From Proteiniphilum sp. UBA5267 (GTDB lineage: Bacteria > Bacteroidota > Bacteroidia > Bacteroidales > Dysgonomonadaceae), in NCBI GenBank assembly GCA_002411515.1, contig DHTF01000108.1:55401-67510 (forward strand): 12,110 nt of DNA, in the 5' to 3' direction. The notes beneath the pieces were generated by a model. It saw only the letters and a list, made by a program, of their open reading frames with translations, had not been told where the DNA came from and made no database searches. Shown here in pieces: positions 1 to 7,499 of this stretch; position 1 is the first letter of the stretch, and each line of letters starts with the position of its first letter. Position numbers and translations under genes: made by a program.

Positions 1-3
1 GGC

Positions 4-2757
4 ATGGATTACAATTTCAGAGAAATAGAAAAAAGGTGGCAACAATACTGGGTCGACCATCAAACTTATAAAGTAACGGAAGAGAGTGCAAAACCCAAAT
101 ATTACGTGCTCGACATGTTCCCTTACCCTTCCGGGGCGGGGCTGCACGTGGGACATCCTCTCGGGTATATCGCTTCGGATATCTTTTCGCGATACAAACG
201 ACTGCAAGGATTTAACGTACTCCATCCCATGGGGTACGATGCTTACGGACTACCTGCAGAACAATATGCCATACAAACCGGACAGCATCCAGCCATCACC
301 ACCGAGAACAACATCAATCGCTATCGGGAGCAACTCGACAAAATAGGATTTTCATACGACTGGAGCCGTGAGGTACGTACCTGCGACCCGGAATATTATA
401 AGTGGACACAGTGGGCGTTCATTCGCATGTTCCATTCCTACTATTGCAACCAGGCGCAGCAAGCCCGTCCCATCACGGAGCTGGCAGAGGTGTTTTCCCA
501 ACAGGGTACTGCCGGACTGGATATTGCCTGCACCGAGCCGATGACATTTACCGCTGAAGAGTGGAACGGCAAGACAGAAAAAGAACAGCAGGAACTGTTG
601 ATGAACTACCGCATAGCCTATCTGGGCGACACCATGGTAAACTGGTGTCCGCAGTTGGGCACCGTACTTGCCAACGACGAAGTGAGCGAAGGCCTCTCCA
701 TTCGGGGAGGTTACCCCGTGGAGCAACGTAAGATGCGTCAATGGTGTTTGCGCGTTTCAGCTTATGCCCAGCGCCTGCTGGAGGGACTCGACACGATTGC
801 CTGGAGCGACTCGCTCAAGGAGACGCAGCGCAACTGGATCGGGCGCAGCGAAGGTGCTGTCATGCATTTCAAGACTTCAGAAGAGATCACTTTCGATATA
901 TTTACGACCCGTGCCGACACCATCTTTGGGGTGACCTTCATGGTGCTGGCACCCGAGAGTGAGTTGGTGGAACAACTTACTACCGCTGAGAAGCGTGATG
1001 CAGTAAATGCTTACATCGCCAGAACAAAGAAAAAGACGGAACGGGAACGCATGGCCGATAAAACAGTGTCCGGCGTCTTCTCCGGTTCCTATGCTACCCA
1101 TCCTTTCACGGGTGAGCCCCTTCCCATATGGATATCCGACTATGTACTGGCCGGATACGGTACGGGTGCTATCATGGCCGTACCGGCGCATGACAGCAGG
1201 GACTATGCCTTTGCGCGCCATTTTAATCTCCCCATCATCCCTCTTATAGAAGGCTGTGATGTCTCGGAAGAGAGCTTCGATGCCAAAGAGGGCATCATGA
1301 TCCACTCCGGCTTCCTGAACGGAATGACGGTGAAGCAGGCCATCCCGGCGGCCATCGATGAGGTGGAGAAAAAGGGACTGGGATACCGCAAGATCAATTA
1401 TCGCCTCCGCGATGCCATCTTTTCACGACAGCGCTATTGGGGTGAGCCTTTCCCAATCTATTACAAAGAAGGGATGCCCTACACGCTCGATGAAAGCCAG
1501 CTGCCGCTGGAGCTCCCCGAAGTAGACAAGTTCCTGCCTACCGAAACGGGCGAACCGCCGCTGGGCAGGGCCCAAAACTGGCAGACAAAGGAGGGATATC
1601 CCCTCGAACTGAATACCATGCCCGGTTTTGCCGGCTCGTCGGCCTACTACCTGCGTTACATGGATCCGCACAACAACGGGGCACTGGTGTCGGAGAATGC
1701 GAATACCTACTGGCGCGATGTGGATCTCTACATTGGCGGCACCGAGCATGCCACGGGACACCTTGTGTACAGCCGCTTCTGGAATAAGTTTCTGTTCGAC
1801 CTGGGTGTCTCCTGCGAAGAGGAACCTTTTAAGAAGCTCGTGAACCAGGGAATGATCCAGGGACGAAGCAACTTCGTGTACCGTATCAAAGGGTCCAACA
1901 CGTTCGTATCGTATAACCTCAGGGAACAATATGAGGTGACTCCCATTCATGTGGACGTAAATATCGTGCACAACGACCTGCTCGACCTGGATGCTTTCAA
2001 GCGGTGGAGTCCTGAGTATCAAACAGCCGAGTTTATCCTGGAGGATGGCAAATATGTGTGCGGATGGGCTGTAGAAAAGATGTCGAAGTCGATGTACAAC
2101 GTGGTCAACCCCGATGACATTGTCGAAAAATATGGAGCCGATACGTTGCGCCTTTACGAGATGTTCCTGGGACCGCTGGAACAATCCAAGCCATGGGACA
2201 CCAATGGAATCGACGGTGTGCACCGTTTCCTGCGCAAGGTATGGAACCTGTTTTACAAGGAGGACGAGTTGGCGGTGACCGACGGCGAACCCACGAAGGA
2301 AGCTTTGAAGTCGTTGCACAAGCTGATCAAAAAGGTGACGCACGACATCGAAAATTTCTCTTTCAATACTTCGGTTTCCGCGTTCATGATTTGCTTGAAT
2401 GAACTCACGGCACTTTCATGCCGCGAAAGGGTTGTATTGCGTGACCTGACGGTCTGCCTGGCACCTTTTGCACCGCATCTTGCCGAAGAGTTGTGGCACG
2501 CACTGGGGAGTGAAACCTCGGTATGTGATGCTGCATGGCCTGTGTGCAACGAAGAATATCTGAAGGAGGATGCCTTCCCATATGCCATCTCTTTCAACGG
2601 GAAATCACGTTTCATCCTCGAGTTTGCCGCAGACGCAGCCAATGAAGAGATAGAAAAAGCGGTGCTGGAACATCCCCAGTCACAAAAGTGGTTGGAGGGC
2701 AAAACGCCGAAAAAGGTGATTATCGTACCGAAAAAAATCGTCAACGTGGTGGTATAG
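4..2757 (+). CDS. leuS: Leucyl-tRNA synthetase (class I)
   Basis: Cytoplasmic enzyme that activates leucine with ATP and charges tRNA-Leu. It has 917 residues. The class I HIGH motif appears as HVGH at residues 48-51, inside [20 protein letters not shown] is at 692-696. The CP1 editing domain shows the threonine-rich TTRADT at 301-306 and [12 protein letters not shown] ending in D397, which matches the conserved editing aspartate. Residues near 150-205 form an extra segment before the MVNWCP strand, and a leucine-specific insertion of about 70 residues precedes KMSKS. To my knowledge both are normal in Bacteroidetes LeuRS. The C-terminus ends in the usual beta-strand run ([16 protein letters not shown]). 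The ATG at position 4 gives the expected family N-terminus ([16 protein letters not shown]), so the gene looks complete although only 3 upstream bases are visible. Its promoter lies outside the window. Confidence 0.98.
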   Translation: MDYNFREIEKRWQQYWVDHQTYKVTEESAKPKYYVLDMFPYPSGAGLHVGHPLGYIASDIFSRYKRLQGFNVLHPMGYDAYGLPAEQYAIQTGQHPAITTENNINRYREQLDKIGFSYDWSREVRTCDPEYYKWTQWAFIRMFHSYYCNQAQQARPITELAEVFSQQGTAGLDIACTEPMTFTAEEWNGKTEKEQQELLMNYRIAYLGDTMVNWCPQLGTVLANDEVSEGLSIRGGYPVEQRKMRQWCLRVSAYAQRLLEGLDTIAWSDSLKETQRNWIGRSEGAVMHFKTSEEITFDIFTTRADTIFGVTFMVLAPESELVEQLTTAEKRDAVNAYIARTKKKTERERMADKTVSGVFSGSYATHPFTGEPLPIWISDYVLAGYGTGAIMAVPAHDSRDYAFARHFNLPIIPLIEGCDVSEESFDAKEGIMIHSGFLNGMTVKQAIPAAIDEVEKKGLGYRKINYRLRDAIFSRQRYWGEPFPIYYKEGMPYTLDESQLPLELPEVDKFLPTETGEPPLGRAQNWQTKEGYPLELNTMPGFAGSSAYYLRYMDPHNNGALVSENANTYWRDVDLYIGGTEHATGHLVYSRFWNKFLFDLGVSCEEEPFKKLVNQGMIQGRSNFVYRIKGSNTFVSYNLREQYEVTPIHVDVNIVHNDLLDLDAFKRWSPEYQTAEFILEDGKYVCGWAVEKMSKSMYNVVNPDDIVEKYGADTLRLYEMFLGPLEQSKPWDTNGIDGVHRFLRKVWNLFYKEDELAVTDGEPTKEALKSLHKLIKKVTHDIENFSFNTSVSAFMICLNELTALSCRERVVLRDLTVCLAPFAPHLAEELWHALGSETSVCDAAWPVCNEEYLKEDAFPYAISFNGKSRFILEFAADAANEEIEKAVLEHPQSQKWLEGKTPKKVIIVPKKIVNVVV

Positions 2758-2837
2758 GCAATGTGGCAATATGCCAATGCGGCAATATGCCAATGTGCCA
2801 ATGTGATGATGTGCCAATGTGATAATTTGTCAATGAT
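2758..2837. repeat. 8-bp tandem repeat array (consensus CCAATGTG), about 10 units
   Basis: Immediately after the leuS stop codon the sequence divides cleanly into 8-mers: GCAATGTG, GCAATATG, CCAATGCG, GCAATATG, CCAATGTG, CCAATGTG, ATGATGTG, CCAATGTG, ATAATTTG, TCAATGAT. Three units match the consensus exactly and the others differ at 1 to 4 positions. The array fills the whole gap between leuS and the likely start of the YitT gene. I recall similar CCAATGTG/GCAATTTG low-complexity arrays between genes in other Bacteroidales genomes, where they are sometimes wrongly translated as protein N-termini. That is memory, not a search. The units do not form a strong hairpin. No function is apparent. 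Confidence 0.85.
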
Positions 2838-3708
2838 GGAAAAGTTGCCTGTTTTTAGCCTGAAAAAGTTTTACTGGAAAGATTATCTGACCATTTTTCT
2901 GGGGACTTTCATGTATGCACTGGGCGTTACTCAATTTATCATGCCCCATCACTTTGTCATGGGTGGACTCACCGGTGTGGCCGTGCTGATCAACTATGCG
3001 GTGGGATGGCCGGTGTCGGTCCTGGTTTTCGTGATGAACGCAATATTACTGCTGGTTGCTTTCAGGATACTGGGAACGGAGTTTCTGCTAAAGACCATTG
3101 TGGGGGTGGCGTCGCTGACCACCTTTATTGGCATGTTCGAAAGCTTTCAATGGACGCCAATCATGACGGAAGAGCCGCTCATGGCGGGACTCATTGGCTC
3201 CATCGTGGCAGGTGCTGGTGTGGGGCTGGTGTTGTCGGTGAACGGCAGCAGCGGGGGTACCGATATCATTGTCCTTGTAATCAATAAATACCGCAATATT
3301 ACTCCCGGTCGTACCATGCTTTTTGTGGATTTGGTCATCGTTGCCTCTTCCTATGTTATTTTTCGGAGCATGGAAACCATTGTTTTCGGCGTCATCATCA
3401 TTGCAGTCATGGCTACCTCGGTCGATTGGGTGTTAAACGGCATCCGGCAGTCGGTCCAGTTTTTTATCATTTCCCAAAAGTACGAGGAGATTGCCACCCA
3501 GATTAACCTGCAGTTGCACCGAGGATGCACGGTGCTCGATGGTACGGGATGGTATACGAAGCGAACACAGAAGGTATTGCTGGTCATGGCACGGCGAAAC
3601 GAATCCACTTCCATTTTCCGGTTGGTCAAGGGCATCGATGAAAATGCCTTTATCTCCCAAAGCAACGTCATCGGTATCTACGGACAGGGATTCGACCGCA
3701 TGAAATAA
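2836..3708 (+). CDS. YitT family (DUF161/DUF2179) integral membrane protein
   Basis: Predicted inner-membrane protein of unknown transport or sensing function. From the ATG at 2836 it has 290 residues. The N-terminal two thirds are hydrophobic, with probable membrane segments near 17-37, 42-60, 61-80, 86-101, 115-135, 160-178 and 182-200. The family motif GGTDII is at 140-145 (after NGSSG), and GGLTGVAVLINY is at 43-54. The soluble C-terminal part, about 205-285 (QSVQFFIISQKYEEIA to NVIGIYGQGFD), matches DUF2179. The frame is open back to an ATG at 2761, but that would translate the 8-bp repeat array into a cysteine-rich extension (MWQYANAAICQCANV) with no family resemblance. I therefore prefer 2836, or the adjacent ATG at 2833. 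The gene follows leuS on the same strand and may be co-transcribed with it. No clear TAnnTTTG promoter is seen in the gap. The start is less certain than the family call. Confidence 0.9.
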   Translation: MEKLPVFSLKKFYWKDYLTIFLGTFMYALGVTQFIMPHHFVMGGLTGVAVLINYAVGWPVSVLVFVMNAILLLVAFRILGTEFLLKTIVGVASLTTFIGMFESFQWTPIMTEEPLMAGLIGSIVAGAGVGLVLSVNGSSGGTDIIVLVINKYRNITPGRTMLFVDLVIVASSYVIFRSMETIVFGVIIIAVMATSVDWVLNGIRQSVQFFIISQKYEEIATQINLQLHRGCTVLDGTGWYTKRTQKVLLVMARRNESTSIFRLVKGIDENAFISQSNVIGIYGQGFDRMK

Positions 3709-3729
3709 AATAGTTTTACCGCCTTCCTC

Positions 3730-3751
3730 CTTTTAGCAGGCTTTTAGCAGG
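3730..3751. repeat. Perfect 11-bp tandem duplication at the convergent junction
   Basis: The 11-mer CTTTTAGCAGG occurs twice back to back (3730-3740 and 3741-3751). The second copy contains the TAA stop codon of the minus-strand dehydrogenase and its last codons. The 35 bp between the two convergent genes (3709-3743) holds no strong terminator hairpin. The only candidate is a 4-bp stem, GCCT at 3721-3724 with AGGC at 3738-3741, followed by TTTT, which is too weak to call. Confidence 0.8.
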
Positions 3752-6599
3752 TCGCTTTGTCAACCAGGTAGACGATCGACTGGTAGGTGATGCCGCTGTT
3801 CAAGGAGAGTCCGATTTCACAGGTGCGGCTATTGGAATACCCTTCTCCTGCATCACGGATACCCTGCTTCAAGGCCGACAATGCCGAGTTATTCAATTCA
3901 GGATAGAAAAATCCCCTGTCACCGGCCCAGCCACAACAATCCACATTTTCGGGAACCACCACCTTCTCTGCACACCGTGAAGCCACGGCAAAGAGCTTCT
4001 CGGTTAGCTGCATTTTCGTGGAACTACAGGTGGTGTGTATGGCTACCGTCACCGGGCGGGGAACGAAATGCAGGCGATCCAAAAGAAAATCGTGGATAAA
4101 CTCTACCTGATCATACAGTTTCAAACGCCTGTCGAGTGTTTCGCGCATATGCAGGAGGCAGGGGCTCATGTCGCACACGACGGGCAGATCCCCGTTGCGG
4201 GTGATCTCCAGCAGGGCCGCGTTTAACTCCTGCTCCTTCTTTTGTGCTTCCCGCCGGAATCCCTTGCTGGAGAATGCCATTCCACAGCAAAGCTTGTTGA
4301 TCCCCTCCGGAATCATCACGGTATAACCTGCTCTCTGTAACACCGACAGCATCTTCGAGGGCAGATCTTCCTTCTCCTCATATCCAAATGAAGGACCACC
4401 CATCGAACGGGTGATGCAGGCCGGAAAATACACGACCGTAGGAGCATCGGGATTCTCAGATGTTCCCGACGTGCCGGAAGGTGTATGCGCCGGAAACAGG
4501 CGCCCTGCAATTTTTTTACTGCCAGCGGGAGTATACCGTGTCCACAAGGGGAAAGTGCCGGCACCCACACGGTAGAATCCCCGGGTTACACCCTCCATTG
4601 ATTCATAACCAACTATGTGCGCAATTGTATGGGGTATGTGTAGTATGCTACGCAGCAGCGCCGTGGTTCCCTCCATGTGGTTTGCGATCTGTGCTGCCAT
4701 ATATTTTGCCAGTCGCCCGTTTTGCTGCCAGCGCAATTCCTTCACGAGCTTACCGGTATCGATACCCACCGGGCAGGCAATGCCGCACAAACCATCTGTG
4801 GCGCAGGTCTGCTCCATCGGGTATGAAACATCCTTTACCTGTTTCAGGATAGAATGAGTGCGACCTTTCGCAGCATTTTCGGCGAGGTGACGATAGGCCA
4901 CAATGCGTTGCCGCGGCGTGAGCGTCAGGTTTTTGGAAGGGCAGCTCACCTCACAGAATCCGCACTCAATGCACTTGTCGATGAGGGGATTTGCCTCCGG
5001 GATGTGCTTCAGGTTCTCAATAAACACATCCTGGTTGTCGTTGATCACCACACCGGGGTTCAGGATGTTGTCGGGGTCGAAAGCATTTTTGATCCGTTTC
5101 ATCAACGCATATATGTCGCTTCCCCATTCTCTTTCCACAAACGGAGCCATGTTGCGACCGGTGCCATGTTCGGCTTTGAGGCTTCCTTCATGCTTCACGG
5201 CCACCAGCTCACACAGTTGGTGCATGAAAGTCGCATATTCTGTTACCCCTTTCTCTGTGTTGATATCCGGGAAAACGGTAAAATGTACATTGCCATCGAG
5301 CAGGTGGCCCCACATCACCGCATCGGCGTACCCGCTTTGCATGAGCAGCTCCCGCACATCGGTCAGTGCATCACCCAGTATCTCACCCCTGAAGGCGATA
5401 TCCTCGATGATGCAGGCCGTATGGGGTGGCCGTGTGGCAGCCGCGGAGGTAAACAACCCGTTGCGGACGTTCCAGTAGAGGTTGTAAAGATATTTGTCGG
5501 TCGTGAATTTGATGGGCGCAAGGGTAGGGAGGTGTGCCAGTTTACCTTCTATCTCCTTCATTTGTGCCAGCAAGGTCTCCTCATTGTCGGCGGAGGTGTC
5601 AATCAGCAGTGCAGCCGCTCCTGCGGGCAACAGTTTCAGCTCCTCCGGCATACCGGGGTTATCTTCCACGGCACGCAGGGCGTTCCGGTCCATCAGCTCT
5701 GCCGCGCTCACCTGACATTGCCGGAGTGGAATGATGGCGTCGCTCACATCGCGCAGGTTCGCAAAATATACCATGGATGCGGCTTTCAGGGGTGCGTCGT
5801 GCACGGTCTCGAACGTGGCCTGCGATATAAAGCCGAGTGTTCCTTCGGAACCGATCAGCAGGTGCTGGATGATCTCGATGGGATCGTCGAAGTCGATGAG
5901 CGCATTGACTCCATAGCCGCAGGTATTTTTTAATTGAAACTTGCGGAAAATCTTGTCGCGGATGACCCTGTTTCCCGTGGCCTCACGATGAAGTAGGGTG
6001 ATCTCACTGATGAGCGTTGGGTGGGAGGAAACAAATGCGCGGCGGCTCTCGCTGTCGCCCGTATCGAGGAGGGAACCGTCGGCAAAGACAATGCGCATCG
6101 ATTTCACGGTATGGTAGCTGTTGTGGCGGATGCCGTGGCTCGATCCGCTGGCATTGTTGGCAAGGATTCCGCCAATCTTTGCCGAATGAATGGATGCAGG
6201 CTTGGGCCCTAGCTTTCGCTGATAACGCATCAGCATCCTGTTAGCCATGTCTCCTGTCAACGCGCATCCAAAAGTGGCCGTAGCGCCGTTGTCGGAGATG
6301 GCTGAAAAAGAAAATCCTTCACCGGTCTCCATCAGCACGGAGTCCGATATGGTCTGCCCGCTCAGGCTGGTGCCTGCGGCTTTGAAGGTGACCGGTACTT
6401 TTTTGCTCCGACAGAATTGAAGCAGGCGTATCACCTCTGTTTCGCTGTTTACTTTGATTACAGCCTCAGGAATAAGGCGGTAGAGACCCGCGTCGGTTCC
6501 ACGGGTCAGGCGCGACAGTTCGTCTGTAAACAACTGCTCTTTGGGAAATAGCCGAGTCAGTTGCTGGTATAATTTTTTATCCTCGGGCATGGTGTTCAT
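3744..6599 (-). CDS. FAD-linked, Fe-S-containing D-2-hydroxyacid dehydrogenase (D-lactate dehydrogenase type)
   Basis: Likely oxidises D-lactate or a related D-2-hydroxyacid and passes electrons to the respiratory chain. It has 951 residues and combines what are separate GlcD-like and GlcF-like subunits in other systems. Residues about 40-265 are the FAD_binding_4 domain (FKAAGTSLSGQ at 72-82, KIGGILANNASGSSHG at 141-156, IGSEGTLGF at 249-257). Residues about 270-520 are the FAD-oxidase C-terminal domain (GHLLDGNVHF at 431-440, EHGTGRN at 477-483). A ferredoxin-like region follows, with CIECGFCEVSCP at 543-554 and a less regular CATDGLCGIACP at 599-610. Two cysteine-rich CCG domains close the protein (C728 and CCG at 771-773; C858 and CCG at 888-890). 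Length and layout resemble the Dld-II type lactate dehydrogenase of Shewanella and the larger YdiJ of E. coli. Substrate is inferred. The ATG at 6599 is used; an in-frame ATG three codons later is equally possible. It follows the winged-helix gene by 58 bp. Confidence 0.92.
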   Translation of the reverse strand: MNTMPEDKKLYQQLTRLFPKEQLFTDELSRLTRGTDAGLYRLIPEAVIKVNSETEVIRLLQFCRSKKVPVTFKAAGTSLSGQTISDSVLMETGEGFSFSAISDNGATATFGCALTGDMANRMLMRYQRKLGPKPASIHSAKIGGILANNASGSSHGIRHNSYHTVKSMRIVFADGSLLDTGDSESRRAFVSSHPTLISEITLLHREATGNRVIRDKIFRKFQLKNTCGYGVNALIDFDDPIEIIQHLLIGSEGTLGFISQATFETVHDAPLKAASMVYFANLRDVSDAIIPLRQCQVSAAELMDRNALRAVEDNPGMPEELKLLPAGAAALLIDTSADNEETLLAQMKEIEGKLAHLPTLAPIKFTTDKYLYNLYWNVRNGLFTSAAATRPPHTACIIEDIAFRGEILGDALTDVRELLMQSGYADAVMWGHLLDGNVHFTVFPDINTEKGVTEYATFMHQLCELVAVKHEGSLKAEHGTGRNMAPFVEREWGSDIYALMKRIKNAFDPDNILNPGVVINDNQDVFIENLKHIPEANPLIDKCIECGFCEVSCPSKNLTLTPRQRIVAYRHLAENAAKGRTHSILKQVKDVSYPMEQTCATDGLCGIACPVGIDTGKLVKELRWQQNGRLAKYMAAQIANHMEGTTALLRSILHIPHTIAHIVGYESMEGVTRGFYRVGAGTFPLWTRYTPAGSKKIAGRLFPAHTPSGTSGTSENPDAPTVVYFPACITRSMGGPSFGYEEKEDLPSKMLSVLQRAGYTVMIPEGINKLCCGMAFSSKGFRREAQKKEQELNAALLEITRNGDLPVVCDMSPCLLHMRETLDRRLKLYDQVEFIHDFLLDRLHFVPRPVTVAIHTTCSSTKMQLTEKLFAVASRCAEKVVVPENVDCCGWAGDRGFFYPELNNSALSALKQGIRDAGEGYSNSRTCEIGLSLNSGITYQSIVYLVDKATC

Positions 6600-6605
6600 A
6601 AAAAC

Positions 6606-6615
6606 TGTCGCGACA
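6606..6615. repeat. Perfect 10-bp palindrome TGTCGCGACA ahead of the dehydrogenase gene
   Basis: The palindrome lies 6 bp upstream of the dehydrogenase start codon at 6599, within the 58-bp gap to the upstream gene. It would overlap the ribosome loading region of the mRNA. It could be a short operator half-site pair, a small translational hairpin or chance. No TAnnTTTG promoter box is visible in this gap. Confidence 0.4.
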
Positions 6616-6625
6616 ACAACCAGCT

Positions 6626-6646
6626 ACATGCATCCTTTCAGCATGT
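6626..6646 (-). repeat. Inverted repeat ACATGC-N9-GCATGT between the winged-helix and dehydrogenase genes
   Basis: Perfect 6-bp arms (6626-6631 and 6641-6646) separated by 9 bases, starting 11 bp beyond the winged-helix stop codon. The transcript could form a short hairpin here. It is not followed by a U-run, so a rho-independent terminator is not supported. It may weaken read-through or affect mRNA processing, but this is speculative. Confidence 0.35.
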
Positions 6647-6657
6647 GTCGTATGCGG

Positions 6658-6855
6658 TTAATGTAGCGAGATATAAAGTTCTTTTTCCTCTTCCTCCAGC
6701 GCAATTTTTCCTTCTCTGGCAAGCCAGCCGATTGCTGCGTAGAGATCTTTTTCGGTCAATTTTGTTGATTTTTTGACCTCCTTCATGTTCTGACGACCCG
6801 CTTCATCGAGCTGAGTCCATACTTTCCCGGCATTGGTTCCTATTTTTTCAATCAT
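6658..6855 (-). CDS. Small winged-helix domain protein (DUF2582-like)
   Basis: A 65-residue protein that is essentially one helix-turn-helix domain. It opens with MIEKIGTNAGKVWTQLDEAG, then has a helical segment (KEVKKSTKLTEKDLYAAIGWL, about 26-46) that fits the HTH core, and ends in a beta-wing (REGKIALEEEEKELYISL). This pattern matches the winged-helix family formerly called DUF2582, common in Bacteroidetes. Its role is not known to me. It could bind DNA, or act as a protein-protein module, since it has few basic residues in the wing. The gene starts 15 bp after the coaE stop codon, so it is very probably in the same operon. The ATG at 6855 gives the natural N-terminus. Confidence 0.85.
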   Translation of the reverse strand: MIEKIGTNAGKVWTQLDEAGRQNMKEVKKSTKLTEKDLYAAIGWLAREGKIALEEEEKELYISLH

Positions 6856-6870
6856 AACTCTGATATATAA

Positions 6871-7458
6871 TTAAATAAACTCAATTTCAAGTTGTTTCAT
6901 GATCTCCTCCACCTGCAGAATCAGCGAGTGGGCGTTGTCGTTATAGACGACAAAATCCGATTGTTTGATTTTTTCTTCTTCAGGCAACTGAGCTTGCATG
7001 CGGGCTTTCACCTGATCTGCTGTTGCCTGGTCCCGCACGATGGTACGTTTTAAGCGTACATCTTCGGGAGCATATACCATGATTACTTTGTTGATCCAGG
7101 AGTGAAAACCAGCCTCGAAAAGCAGTGCCGCATCAATGGCGACGATTGGGTGTTGCTGCCTGTTGCACCATAGCAGGAAATGTTTTGCCAGTTCGGGGTG
7201 AATGATGGCATTGGCCAGCGCAAGCTTCTGCTTGTCGTGGAAGATGACCGATGCAAATGCTTTGCGGTCGAGTTTCCCATCGCGGTATAGTTCTTCCCCA
7301 AAGTGACGGGTGATCTCTGCCCGAATGACGGGAGAGGTATCGTTGAGTTCCTTGGCCTCCCTGTCGGCCTCATAGACCGGAATACCATGCAGGCGGAGAA
7401 TATCGCAAACTACCGATTTCCCGCTTCCTATGCCTCCCGTGACACCGATTGTGATCAT
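6871..7458 (-). CDS. coaE: Dephospho-CoA kinase
   Basis: Catalyses the last step of coenzyme A synthesis, ATP-dependent phosphorylation of dephospho-CoA, in the cytoplasm. It has 195 residues, normal for the family. The P-loop GVTGGIGSGKS is at 5-15. VYEADREAKEL at 28-38 carries the aspartate (D32) at the position of the catalytic residue. The conserved IIHPEL and DAALLFEAGF segments lie in the middle, with the lid region containing the paired arginines (LKRTIVRD) after it. The C-terminus ends with a helix (ILQVEEIMKQLEIEFI). It sits 41 bp after the YbbR-repeat gene and 15 bp before the winged-helix gene, all on the same strand. Confidence 0.96.
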   Translation of the reverse strand: MITIGVTGGIGSGKSVVCDILRLHGIPVYEADREAKELNDTSPVIRAEITRHFGEELYRDGKLDRKAFASVIFHDKQKLALANAIIHPELAKHFLLWCNRQQHPIVAIDAALLFEAGFHSWINKVIMVYAPEDVRLKRTIVRDQATADQVKARMQAQLPEEEKIKQSDFVVYNDNAHSLILQVEEIMKQLEIEFI

Positions 7459-7499
7459 TTACGCAAATATCATGATGCGGACTAATCCTGTTTCGGAGA

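Noticed and set aside
1423..2343. Minus-strand open frame of 306 codons inside leuS
   Set aside because: It is antisense to strongly conserved LeuRS sequence, including the region leading to KMSKS, and has no family features.
2253..2801. Minus-strand open frame of 182 codons starting in the 8-bp repeat array
   Set aside because: Its first residues ([16 protein letters not shown]) are only the reverse translation of the repeat and the remainder is antisense to leuS.
2820..2830. Promoter box for the YitT gene (GATAATTTG)
   Set aside because: The spacing is one base short of TAnnTTTG, it would leave almost no leader, and it is itself part of the 8-bp array.
3709..3745. Rho-independent terminator between the convergent YitT and dehydrogenase genes
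   Set aside because: The best stem is only 4 bp (GCCT/AGGC) before a short TTTT, too weak to support.
4854..5933. Plus-strand open frame of 359 codons inside the dehydrogenase gene
   Set aside because: It lies fully antisense to a clear FAD/Fe-S protein, shows no recognisable domain and has His/Cys/Gln-rich composition typical of antisense translation.
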